Both the position numbers and the translations under genes were made by a program. From contig NC_051091.1 in NCBI RefSeq assembly GCF_901709675.1, forward strand, positions 6,108,967 through 6,172,966: 64,000 nt of DNA, written 5' to 3'. Below, one piece after another: positions 25,812 to 37,680 of this stretch (within the stretch, counting starts at the first letter, position 1; each line of letters opens with the position of its first letter). The notes beneath the pieces are model-generated. The model was not told where the DNA came from and made no database searches. It was given only the letters and a program-made list of their open reading frames with translations. Source of the DNA: Syngnathus acus (taxonomy: Eukaryota; Chordata; Actinopteri; Syngnathiformes; Syngnathidae).

Positions 25812-27877
25812 AGTAGAAATGACTACAGCCGATTCTGAATTTATTAGCAACGCAAATCCTTTGAAAATGCAACTCTGACCTCGTCGTAGTCTTCCATAAT
25901 TTGCTAGCTCCCGCCACTGAAATTCAGCCCAGGACCCCGACTTCTCCGATCATCACATCCAACATTCCCTTGCTCCTCTCTTTCATCCTATCTTTTCCCA
26001 TCCCCCTTATTCTCACCCCCTCAGTGGGTATGTGTCCCTTTGGGGTGTCTGCGCCAGTTGAGATAAGCAGCAAGTGTAGGACACAGGGGGATGGTGTTCA
26101 CAGAAGCTCCATGATCTTATCTCCACTTTCCCTTCTCTCGCTCTCCCATACTGAGTTCGCCTTCTCTGTCCCGCTCTTTTTTTCACCCTTTTTCGTTTTG
26201 CTTCCTTGTCCTTCTTTCCCCTTATCCCATCTTTACTCTCTGCTTTCTGCATACACACACACGCACACATTAGACATCCTCTCAGATCCCCTCTGCACTG
26301 CAGTTGATTTGAATTTGAAGTGAAGGGAAACCAAATTGGCAACATTGACATCAGAAACAAACAGCTTATCGCTCTCTCCTGGGCCTATATTGGGGTCTTA
26401 GTTAGATACTGAAGCTCCTGCCAGCATCGGACTTGATGGTGACAATGATGATAAATTGAATGTGTGTTGACTGTCACGCATTGTATACGTGAGACTCGAT
26501 GAGCAGCTTTGCATTTGAGCGCGTCAATGTGCATGGCAACACAGTGAAAGGTGGAAAGCTTTTCAGTTCATAGTATTTCTACATTCATATTTGTTTTTGC
26601 TTTTAAGTCTTTTTTTTATATCTTGTTTTATTTGTATATATTTCTATTTCTTTCCATGTCTACCTAATGTAATAAAAAGTACATGTGGGAGTTAAGTGTC
26701 TGTGTGAAAAGGATGCTCCCGTTTCCTTGGGGATGGCACATGCACGGTAGTTCTAACACGACAGGCCCGGAGAGGACGAGTAGGTTGCCGAGCTGTCGGC
26801 GGCCAACTCCCATTTCGCCTAATGAGTGAGAGGCCTGTTAATTAAAAACACAGACAAGAGCAGCTGCCTTAGGCAAGACCTGAGGTTAAAGACGAAGCCT
26901 CCGCAGGGGTAGCCGCAATGTCCACAGTTGCCTAAGCCAACAGGTTCAGCTAGAAAGGGGCGTTTGCAATGTTGTGGGAGTGAACACAGCCAACTTGACT
27001 TGCCCAGGCATGAAAATGAAGTTGCATAAGTATTAACACAAAGCAGATATTTGTCTGTCTACAACAATAGAAACCGTAGTGGGGAACCAGAATGAGCAAT
27101 AAGAGGAGTCTGCTCAGTTCTTGATGGCTCAGAACAAATGTTTCTTCTTTTGTGTCTAATTGAATCATGTCACTATTGTCCATGGTGATGTTGGACATGT
27201 TTTATTTATTTGTCATCCCCATAAATAATTTCCCTAGATGTGGAGATTGACAGGCTGTCAGCCTTGCGGATAGTAGCGTGCTCCTCGCTGCCACAGCGAG
27301 GGAGAGGCTTCCACATTACCCACGGCTTCTTCTTCTGCTTCGCCTCCTGCGTCTCCATCTTCTTTCCACCCCCACATGTCAGCCCAGGTGGTAACAAACC
27401 CACGGACTCTGGGTTATCTAGGAACAACATATGGAGCCAAGAGTTGGACAAATGAAGAGTGGAAGAGAAAAGTGGGGGGGTGGGGGTTGTCAGAGAAAAT
27501 GTCTATCTGTGTCACAGCAGCCTGAAGAGCGCGATGGGCGAACGGATAACTGGCAGCCGGGAAGCTCCGTCACATCTGACGTGTTTCTCAGGCAGAGGAG
27601 CTCTCGCGCAGCATATTGCACAAATCTGCAAGCCAGCAGATATCGGTCTTCTTAATTTCTCAGTGCAGACTTGACTGCGCTCACGCCAATATGAATGTTC
27701 CGTTTGTTCCGTTGCTGTTGTGCTCGGAAAATTCCATATTGCTGATTGGAATAATGGGGACAAGCATTTCTGTTGTTTTTGGCCATTTGCTGAAGGTTGC
27801 TGGAGCACACTCCTTCATCTCACTCTGTTTCTCTTTGTCGCCAGCTCTAATTATGTCTTCCTTTTGCTGTGTTTCAG

Positions 27878-27960
27878 GCTGTGCCTTCCTCACCTACTGT
27901 GCCAGGGAGTCCGCCCTGAAAGCCCAGAATGCATTGCATGAGCAGAAGACCCTCCCGGGG
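27878..27960 (+). CDS. celf4: celf4 coding exon 2 (RRM1 RNP1 and C-terminal half)
   Basis: An 83-nt exon completing codon 94 and encoding residues 95-121 ([20 protein letters not shown] onward to TLPG). Together with exon 1 it forms the RNP1 motif KGCAFLTY (residues 93-100), whose aromatic F97 and Y100 contact RNA in this family. The acceptor is TTTCAG and the donor is GTGAGT at 27961. Length, phase and boundary at TLPG match the CELF family pattern. The exon sequence contains a TGCATG (Rbfox-type) hexamer. Confidence 0.96.
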
Positions 27961-28210
27961 GTGAGTTACATGCGGGCCCAGAAGCAAAGACAAAGACAAC
28001 ACATAGTCAAGAAATGCCGGATTCATGGTGGCACTTGTGCATTCATTTTTCACATACAAATGCCTGACATTTATTTCAAATCAAAGGGGACTCACCATCT
28101 TTGCCACGCCTGTCACTTTGTGTTTATCACTGGCTGTGCACCAGACAAGAGCAGAGCCTTCCTCTCGCTTACCGTCCTACTGCTTCTCCCTCTCTCGTCA
28201 CTCTGACAGT

Positions 28211-28243
28211 CACACACACATACACACATACACACACACACAC
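28211..28243 (+). repeat. (CA)n microsatellite
   Basis: Interrupted CA array (two CATA breaks) 250 bp into intron 2. Confidence 0.9.
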
Positions 28244-29991
28244 GTACAACCCCACAGGGAGAAACCACACACAGCATCACATCATAGGCAAACTATTTAT
28301 AGTCCTTCCTCCCGTTTGTGTAAATGAGTGCGCGTCCGCGTGTGTTGCTTCCAAGCAGCTGTGTGTGGGCGAGTGTGTGAGAGAAAGACAGGGGGGGGGT
28401 TAGAACCCAGCGGCTGCGTAGATGACGGCTATTTGTACATTTAAGTGTATGCTCCGCATCAGGCGCGTCATGGATGTAGCGTGTCTCCTCGACAGATGTT
28501 CACGTGCTGCAGATGTTAGCAGTCATGTATGACGCACATGAACGACATCTCTCATGAATGTTGAGCTGTCATCGGTGCGTGACAGTAGAAGGGATTTTTG
28601 ACGCTGTCAAGGGAGGAGCTAGATGTTCAATTCAGTGGGGGGGATTAGATACAGTATATAGTATTATACATTTTATGTATGCATTTATTTCTTGTCAGTA
28701 TGTGCATGGGTGGGACACATGCACATGCATCTTCTGTGGAAAGATGCAAGCCAAGTTTATACACAAGCGTGCACACTTGCACACGTGTGTGTCAGGAAGT
28801 TTTGATGCGTCTGTGTCAGGCCTGGCTTGCTTTGCTGTGTTCGTTTTTTAATGACGCCTCTAGGGAAGCTGACAGTCGCCGTGTTGAGCGCATAGCCTTT
28901 GATGTGAGTGATTATGACATCACAGACGTGCAGCGAGAAGAGCGGAGGAGTGGGGATCGGTGCTTTCAGCTTTTTTTTTCACTTCCCAATGGCATATTAT
29001 TCAGAAAGAAACGGTAGGGGAGACCACCGACACATAGAGAGAGATTCAATATTTGGTCAAAACCAGGATGCAACTTTGCGTTCACGCATCTGTTGTGACT
29101 GATGTTTTGGCCTTTTTCATCATTGTTTGAGGGAAAATGTGTTTGTAGTTTATACCAACAGTCAATGTACAAATGATTTACAAATGTGCCGACGTGTTAC
29201 ACAGCATATAAATGTACGTGTGGATCAACCTGTACAGTCATTTGCAATCAACTTGGCTGCAGAGGCAAATGCTAATTAGCAACACTTTTGCCAGGAAAAG
29301 CACACTCTCAATTTTGTAATTGATCGAGGGTGAACTTAAAGTAAACAAGTAGAAAGCACTACTGTAGAAAACACAAGGGAAGGAAGCACTGAAGACTTCT
29401 GTGCCTTTGGTTAAAGGGTACTGCTGATAATAATGATAAAAAAAAAAGAGAGAAGTCAGTCCAGTATGCCATTAATACTGGTCAACTCCAGTCCGATAGG
29501 GGGCAGTAACTATTGTAAAATGTGTCGTCGTGCAGAATCTTAAAGGCAAACAAGCATAAAAATACAACCAAAAACCTAGGTGAAAGTAGCGAAGTTAGTA
29601 CATAATTAGGATTTTGCAGAAGAAAGGCAGTAGGAAATCCTAATGGCACTCACTCTTACCCGGTTTTGTTTTTTTCTACCTTGTTTGTTTTCTCTGTCCC
29701 TCCAGCCTCCATCAATCCCCTCTCTCAGGCCAACATAACCAGAATCCTGCAAATGAAATCCCTTTCCTCCCCTTAAAGCTTCTTTCCCCTTCACTTCGCA
29801 TCCTGATGCGCTTTTTATTATCAAAGTTGCTTTCCCAACCTTTATATTCAAAAAGTTTTCTGGAGTCTTCTTGCTGTGGCTGCCAGGTGAGCCGAGAGTA
29901 GGGGGGATTAGACCCACCTAGTGGAAATGGCCTCTAAGCACGGCTGTAGGCTGCCCGTGTAGCGCAGCACATAATACTGAAGACTCTGCGT

Positions 29992-30066
29992 TTGTGTGCG
30001 TGTGTATGTGTATGTATGTGTGTGTGTGTGTGTGTGTGCGTGTGTGTGTGCATGTGTGTGTGTGTG
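29992..30066 (+). repeat. (GT)n microsatellite, interrupted
   Basis: About 75 bp of TG units with TATG and CGTG interruptions, 96 bp upstream of the large TGGA array. Confidence 0.95.
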
Positions 30067-30162
30067 CCAGGTGATACTGAGGGTAAACAAGCAACAAAAA
30101 AAACAATCAGCCACTGAACTTCTAACGGCACACTCGAGTTTGAATTTTACATCCCTTCAAAC

Positions 30163-30280
30163 TGGATGGATGGATGGATGGATGGATGGATGGATGGATG
30201 GATGGATGGATGGATGGATGGATGGATGGATGGATGGACGGATGGATGGATGGACGGATGGACGGATGGACGGATGGACG
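30163..30280 (+). repeat. (TGGA)n tetranucleotide array
   Basis: About 29 tandem TGGA units. The last third carries regular TGGA-to-CGGA changes, giving an alternating GGAC/GGAT pattern. The array is complementary to the TCCA array in intron 8 (60914-60963), so the two could pair within one pre-mRNA. Confidence 0.97.
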
Positions 30281-31979
30281 GCTCCTAACCACAATCCCAC
30301 ACGTGGTACACAAGAGGTGCACGCTTGTGATACAATAAATACTTTGTACTGTGACACAATGCAAACCACCGATGCCAATAACATGCACTCGCTCACTCAC
30401 ACACACCGCAAAGACTTCTCTTATAACAGTAATATAAATCTCTTCACAAACACTTTCATGGAACAACCTGATACTCATGGAAAGAGAGTGCAGAGAGAGA
30501 GAAAGAGAGTAATACAGAGTCGATCGACTCATACTGTAATCGTGAGCCCGACGAAAAGAAAATATGGAACACTGTGAATCAATGTGTCATTTCATACGGT
30601 GCACCCACATGCAATCAACACGCATGCAGTAGAGCACATACACTTTCTTGTTTTCAGCCCGGAGGCAAACATACTAGAAAAAAAGATGGGAAAGCAAAAA
30701 GCTTGATGTTGGTGAGGTGCCTCTGGAACCACTGATTGGTTCCTTCTTCGTCCAACACGACTCCTCCACATGCACCACCAGAAGCAGCCTTTCTTCCAGT
30801 TGAGATAATGCCAGCGAAAGAAATCTATGACATTGATTGGTTCTTGTGACCCAGTTTTATGGCAACATTGTCTCACCACCATCATTTTGGTCGATACTTG
30901 CCAGTCAGGTTTTGGTGGCACCAGATTGTGGTTTTTGTCCCAACCTTGTGTGTACAAGTTACACACTCCCAAATGTCAGAGTGGATTTGTGGCGCAGTGC
31001 GCAAGGGTCATAGCGGGGCGTCCACATGAAAAATGCCACAGGCCTCCGAGCTAAATCATCCATTCGCTCTCTCCCATCAACTATTCTAATCACCCTTCTC
31101 CAAAAGAAAACCGTTTGCCACACGGAACGCTCCAATTAATGAATCCAGCCCTTGACAGAACGTGGTAGTTGGAGTGATCGAAGAAACGTAGGCGGCCAAA
31201 AATACAACGAAGCCATTTTGGCATCCATAAGTATGTGCGCATTATTAAGAACACACATCATTTTACAGCCAAAGACCCGATGGGTAATTTATTACCAGTC
31301 AACAGTTACGAACGCTGCCAAGAGGGAATAAATAAACAATATCCAGTGTCCAAATAAAATCTGCGTTTTAAGAGGAGCACTATGTGGTGATGTTTCGATG
31401 CATCCATAAAATGCAATTGAAGAAAAAAAAGATAATGATTTTTAGTTGCTGCTTCCTCGGAGTATAGTCGGCGCTGCTGTCAATTCCTTCCTCCCTTTCC
31501 AACTTCTGAAAGCAGTCTTTGATTTTCTTCTTGTATCCACTGGTGGAATCTCCCTTTATTCTTTCATGTCTTCTTATCATCTGGTAGAGCAGTCAGCTTT
31601 GCCTTGTAGTGGTGTTGGGGATGATAATCCCTTGTCAATTGGTAAACTTGTGATGCCGTCCGTTTTTTGGGAGCGTTAACACCTTCCTTTCTCGGCTCGT
31701 AAGATTGGAGGGAGGTGAATTGATACTGGCGACCGCTGCCGACAACTGCCTTTGCTTTTATTGATGAGATATTCTTTTAATGTAGATCAGGCTTCAAACT
31801 TGCAAAAGAAAAATTACAAAATAATGTTTTAAATGTGCCATATATTTTTTATGACACAATCATCAGTTATAAGGAGTTTGAGATTGTATTTTTTAATTTG
31901 TTGGACTATTTTTATCAGTTTCATACTATAGTAGCCAATCTTATTTTCACAGCAGCTCTATAATGTCTCAGTGGTGTGT

Positions 31980-32144
31980 ACATGGAATAGCTATGACCTC
32001 TACTTTGTACAACACCTCTGGGATGAATTGAAGCGCAGATGTGACGGGCCCCAAAAAACACAAACGCAGTTAGAACTGTCTCTTATGATCCGAAGGGGGG
32101 AATACATCCCTCAAGCCAAAATCATTCCTGATGTAAATCTGTAA
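31980..32144 (+). pseudogene. Tc1/mariner transposase C-terminal relic
   Basis: From about 31983 one frame reads W-N-S-Y-D-L then HLWDELKRR (32013-32039), followed by GEYIPQ and a TAA at 32142-32144. Tc1-type transposases end with the block NPIEHLWDELxRR and a later EW-x-IPQ, so this is the C-terminal end of such an enzyme. Roughly 54 codons are open, but the catalytic DDE region is absent upstream, so it is a truncated, dead copy. The preceding residues are diverged from SPDLNPIE. Confidence 0.65.
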
Positions 32145-33839
32145 GGAATGTGGCTTTATTGGGTTTATTTCTTGCTGTACTACTTGAACATTATTTATTG
32201 CATTTATGAGGCTAAGGAGCTTTGATAGCTTCTGCAATTTTTAACAACATTTTCTTTTTGGTCAAACCAGTCAACGCGGGAGGAAACGACGGAAATGCTT
32301 CAATCGTAGCGCCAAAGATTTGTACAGTATAGACGCCATCTTCTGTCATCTGAATGGCCTCATTGTGGTTGAGCTTTCGGCCTGATGTTACAACCTCCCA
32401 TTACCAAGTGGAGTTTGAGCAGATTGTAATGAGAAAAATGAAGAAAAAGTCATACGTCTAGAGGCCAGCGGTTCTCTTTACAGTAGTCCGGCGGTACGAC
32501 TCATTTCAAAAGTGGTGCGTTGTACCCTTTAGGCCTATGGATTGATGAGCCATATGCGACTTTATACACCTTTACACTACCGGGCTAGATTACTGTATGT
32601 GTAATGATATCATCGAGACAGTTTGTTTAATCTCATTAGGAGAGCAAAATGTGCAGTGTGGGCATGGACTCCCCAGTGTCGATTTTAAATGAGCAATTTA
32701 TTCACGCTTTCTTATGTGGGGAGACTTCAACTGCAGTTGCATGTGTTTTGGGTTTTTATTTTCCCAACTCTGGCACTAAGAATCATTTTAATTGTTGTAC
32801 ATATAGCAAACACATGGAGTAGTTTCTCGTTAGAATAAATTATGTCACTTTTACTCTTTGGAATTAATGAACAAAATTGCCATGACACAAGAACTCCAAA
32901 TTCTTTGTGCATTTGACAGCAGTGAAGAGTCGTGTTTATTGTTGTGTCTGGTTCATTTATTGTCCATGATAATGTCAAAGCAGAAATAATAGCCCAAAAA
33001 AAAAAAATAATAAATAAAATGTAATATTTCACACTCAAAATCTATTTTTTTCTCTTCAAACTGTGCTCTGTGGACCATGTTGAGTCCACCATCAATAAGT
33101 TTCTTTTCACGGGCTGTGATTCACATCTTGCCTCCTCTCCTGTCATCGATGCAGAGATGGGAAAGTTCTTTTATGCAATTTCAAGTAAGCTACACAGCTT
33201 GTTGTCCTTTGCATCCCCCATCAGTTTCTATCAGCCTTATTACCCTCCAGCGAGTTTTTTTCTCGAGTTAACAAATGAGGGATTGAAAGAGATGGTGCTA
33301 TTATTAGTGTGAAATTAAAGTTCACTGTGAGTTGTCGACTATCGGCCTTTTTTTCCTCACCCATAGCATAAATAATTAAAATGTAATTTGCTTTAATGTA
33401 CCTTATTGAGACAATTAACATTAGGTATCTCTTGTTTACCAAAATTGCTTTATAGACTTTTAGAATAAAGCAGATCAAGTGTTTTTAATCTGATGATAAT
33501 GTGGCTTTGGTTCGACATTCAAAGTCTATTGCAGTGCTTTTTAAGTGCTGTGCTAGACGGCGACTATAAAAAAAAAAAATACTGTTCCAGTTTGAGCAAA
33601 GACTTCAATAACGAGAGCAGCGGAAAGAAAAATGATTGTGTCAGCTTAAAGAAAAATGGCAATTATCTATTGTACTGGGTTTTTTTTCTTTTCTTTTACT
33701 GTGACAGTCATGGCAAACAGTTTCCCAGTTACGAACAACTAAACTTGTCATGCTGTGCGAAAACAGCCAAAGGAGTAGTGAGAAGTTCAATCAGCATTCA
33801 AGCCATATTGTGCATTCTTCCTTCCCCATCACAATTTTA

Positions 33840-34110
33840 CCGGTGATGCTGTAAAGCCATAACTTTATTTATTCTCGTGATTTGGCCATATCGGGTAATT
33901 AGCTGGATAGAGAAGAAAATGTTGCCCGGAAATCTCATTGCAGACGGCATTGTAGCAGCTGGTGAGCTTGTGGCCAGCAGATGTGATAATGACACAAAGC
34001 CAGCGTAGCGGGCCACAACTCGGGCAGCTTTTAATAATTGATGGCAAGCGAGGCCCCGCATTGGCCAGTAATTGCATTACAGGTCACTTCTCAATAGCAA
34101 TTTGGGAAAG
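33840..34110. promoter_or_regulatory. Candidate conserved noncoding island in intron 2
   Basis: Complex, balanced-composition sequence with GGGTAATTAGCTGG near 33894, AATAATTGATGGC near 34032 and CCAGTAATTGC near 34063 stands out from neighbouring AT-rich DNA. It is a possible enhancer by texture only. Confidence 0.3.
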
Positions 34111-34352
34111 TTGTGCTGATGTGGGCTGGGTGGCGATCAATAGAAACTGTCCAGAGATGGTGTCTTTGCTCCAGTATCCTCTCACCACTCTTCTATGTTA
34201 AATGTCATTTATATTTTAAAACAGGGAAATAATTTTGACGTTGTGATGTAACAGATATCGTTTTATTTTTTTACAAGGGTGAAAATAAAGTAATAACCAT
34301 TAGGGGGGAAAAAAAACAATTCTCATAAGAACTGATGTCATGTGTCTGGAAT

Positions 34353-34450
34353 CCAGAGGCGTGTCTAGCCCATTTTTGGGGGCGATGAAGCACCCTTAAA
34401 GCAAATCCAAGCACCCCCAAAATTTTAGAAGTTCATGTTTTTTTTACTGT
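34353..34450 (+). repeat. Dispersed-repeat relic, copy 2 of CCAGRGGC motif
   Basis: CCAGAGGCGTGTCTAGCC followed by TTTTTGGGGGCGA and a later CACCCCCAAAATTTT gives an internal inverted symmetry (GGGGG against CCCCC). The leading 18-mer is related to 9124-9141. Probably a decayed transposable element of unknown family. Confidence 0.4.
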
Positions 34451-37400
34451 TTGTCTGCTTATTTACAAGCTAGAGACAAAATAGTACTTCCCTGTTGAAT
34501 AGGGCAATAACCAGTCTAATGAAGATCCTCACCTCACCTCGACCCAGTGAACCAAGAGTTAATCCTCTGATGCTCTTCGAAGTGCGGTCTTGTGATGACC
34601 CGCAGCGTCACGAATGATGGCGTCTTTTTCTCCGTGACTTCTGAATTGTACGACTGGAGTGTCTTTTCCGCCGGTGAATGTTCCGCTGCATTTGATATCT
34701 CACCTGCTTTGGCATCTAAACTCTCACCTGCTAAATCTGCTCTCTTTCTCACCTCTCATCTCTTTCTCCCCCTCCCTCGGGTGTGATATGGTCGAGGAGA
34801 AGAGCAAAGCAGAGGAGACAGTAGATTTTACATGCTCCAAATACAGCCTGAACGTGTGTGGGCTGCTGTCATCCAAAGAGGAAAGGGACAGGGAAGTGTT
34901 CTCTTCTTTTGCGCCAGAGCATGAATACGCACGCATGCGCTGCCCGTGACCCGGCGTGTATTCATTGAGGCAAACAACGAAAAACACTCCTTCATCAAAC
35001 GCTCTCTCTCCTTTTCGCTCTCACTTTCTGCCTTCGCAAATACCCCTTTGTCTGCGATGCCGTTTTTCTGTTCTCGCCTTTGTGTGCCCGTCTCTATTGC
35101 TGTATGCGTGGCTTCTTTGGCATGTGCTTGGTGGGGTGTGACAGCATTGAGAAGTCACCAAAGTGGTAAATGATGATAGGCCATCCATCATGTTTTATGG
35201 ACTCTGTATGGTCCTGCTGTGGCGAGTGGCTGCACTGTGCAGGCTGTAACTCAGAACACTCCATCCCTCCATATAACCTGGCAGCAGCTCTGATGGGAGA
35301 CTGTTTATGTGTGTGTGTGAGACACCTTGCTCTGACTAACCCTCCAGGGTGTGCGTGTCCTCCGTGTGTGAATCTTCGCTGGCCTCATGATTCGGGCCTC
35401 CATTCTATTATTATTCACCTGTCAAAGAGCTGAATGCATACCAACTGTCAGTGTGTCACATCTTCAATGTTCTTCTGCCTCCTTTTTTGAAAACAAGCAG
35501 CCATATTCACAGCATCTGTTGTTTTATACGGGAAGTGATTTGAGAAGGTCAAAGTTTGACGTTCTGTCTGCAACCATTATCAGTGTTACATTCATCAGGA
35601 GACAGACATGAGTGAAACACACCAGTGGTACATTGGACTAGTATTTGGTTAGAAGGCACAGGACAGTTTACCATGGTTTTTAAAGGTCAAGGTTTTCATA
35701 ACCGCTGAAATCGTTGGTCACTAGGGTGGTAATGAGCCCTTGGAGGGGAGTGGTGAGGAGTTACAGGGAGATGACAGAAGAGCGCAACTCCTCAACTTGT
35801 CGATTTATGTGCATTGTCCTAAAAAAAAATACAATGCCAGAAGGTACTAGTTAGCCCCAAAGACAATGTGAGTAGCCCGCAGGACTGTTCTTAAAATAGC
35901 ACACTGGTGATGGGACACTGGGAAATGGTTTTATTTACTCTTATTTCTAACGATGATATTTTAGAGCTATAATTTTAATACTGTGATATGGCAATGTTTT
36001 TGCTCACGGATATCCTCCCAAATCTAATATTGGCTCATGCCTTTTGGTCAGTATGAGAAAGTTGGTTTTAGGTTGCGTAATGCAGAAGAGTTGAATCCGT
36101 TTCTTTCTCTGCGAATGATCAGCTTCCAATACGTTTGCTTCTACTCTTTATTTTGATGTCCACATACAAGTCGGGCAAGTGAACAAGCAACCGGACCTCA
36201 ATAACAATCTTTTAACAACAGTCCTTGAGCAAAGTATAAAATGATCATGACCACGCTGCGCTAATTTTAGTTTTAGGATTCTAACATTGGATTTACAAGT
36301 CTAGTGAATCAGCAACACGCAGCCGATTCTTTTGCTCTCTTGCTACCATTTCCCCTTTCACTTCACATCATCTCACTCTTGCATAATGTCCTCCTGTCAT
36401 GCACCTTTCCATTCTTTTCTTTTGTCACCCTCACACATGAAAGAACAATCGCTCTGACTGGGTTCACTTCATCTCCCCGTCTCTCTCCCTGCACTGCCTC
36501 TCCTTGCCGGCACTCGCCCAGATCCAAAGGGAATCACACTGTCTGAACCAAATCTGCCACAAAAACAGTCGAATAATGTTTGTTTTATGTTCTGTTTTTT
36601 GTTTTTCCGACCTCGCCTTACCCTGGTTTTCAGCACGTGTGTGTTCCAACTCTTTCTTAATATCTGACAAGGGCCAGTGACACACGGCGAATGAAAATGT
36701 GCAGTTTCATTATGAAAATAGTGTCGAGAGAGGACATGGAGCGGCAGGCAAAGTTTGTCAGGGGAGGGTGCCGATAACATTTCTAGTATGTTCCGACAGC
36801 TTGTTAGCATACTTGTGAAGGCAGCGAGTCAACAGTATTTCCACCGAGGCTCCCTTGAAACTTTGAAAAAGGGATTCTTTACTGCCAGCCGGTTTTCAAA
36901 TGAGTGAACAGCTGTGGCCAAAAACAAACAATACTCTCAAGAACCATTTCACTGGCAACATTCCAAACAATTAGCTCGCAGATTTCTTAGTAGGACCAAT
37001 GCCAGTTGTATTTGAATATAAAGAAATATCCCAACCATTCACCTCATTTCGTATATTTAATTGTTCTATCAATCCACGAATAAATCAATTCAAAAATAGA
37101 ATTAATGTCAACCAATCGATTCATTGGTGCAGGCAGCTGAGGAACATCTTTGCTCACGAGTCTATCTAATTTTTTGTTTTCAACTTGGGTAGCACATCCC
37201 GCACAAGCATCTTTATGAATGTCACACTTGGGAGGGGAAAATGATTACAGCTGCAAAGCAGACAAGGGGGCAGAACAGAAGAGGGGGGGTGGACCTTTGA
37301 TGGATTATACCTATTTTGAAACAACCTTTAATAATGTTTTTGGACAGGATTCTAACAAGATCCTCTATTACAGGCAAGACTAAATGTTTTGTATCCAATT

Positions 37401-37564
37401 TTTAATTGAATTTGCCAATGATTGATGGTTAGAGTTGCATGAACCCAAACCTTTTATTTAAGGTTCCTACCAATTTTTCGTAGCTACATCAACTAACCCA
37501 ATTATATGGACTACAGTGTGGCTAGCTGAAAAATAATATCAAGTACAAATCTTTACAATTTGGT

Positions 37565-37680
37565 GCAGCCTATTCCAGCTGAGAGATTCAGTTGTCAGCC
37601 AATCAGATGTAAACAAACAACCATTCGCACTCACATTCACACCTATTTTAAGTCTTTATTCACTAATGAGAAAACACATC
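37565..37680 (-). mobile_element. Relic of a widespread teleost dispersed repeat
   Basis: Pieces reading GCCTATTCCAGCTGA, CAGCCAATCAGATG and ACAAACAACCATTCGCACTC, then CATTCACACCTA, follow in order the common fish repeat that runs CCTATCCCAGCTGA ... CAGCCAATCGCAGG ... ACAAACAACCATTCACACTCACATTCACACCTA. It is the same family as 23780-23850, in reverse orientation. Strand is relative to that copy. The family assignment is from memory. Confidence 0.6.

Larger units (their letters stand above)
12809..27877 (+). other. celf4: celf4 intron 1 (15.1 kb)
   Basis: Bounded by a GTGGGT donor and a TTTCAG acceptor. It is phase 1 and splits the Gly codon in RRM1 RNP1. No other gene was recognised within it. 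It holds poly-T and GT/CA microsatellites, CT-rich and G-rich low-complexity tracts, one recognisable dispersed-repeat relic near 23780-23850, and AT-rich complex islands that may be regulatory. The remaining sequence shows nothing I can name. Confidence 0.9.

Noticed and set aside
27616-28206. 196-aa open frame overlapping celf4 exon 2
   Set aside because: It reads exon 2 in its true frame but extends into intron sequence on both sides; the GTGAGT donor and family exon length define the real boundaries.
29996-30577. 193-aa open frame, + strand, and its antisense partner
   Set aside because: Open only because GT and TGGA arrays lack stop codons in that frame (VCVCVC and MDGW repeats).
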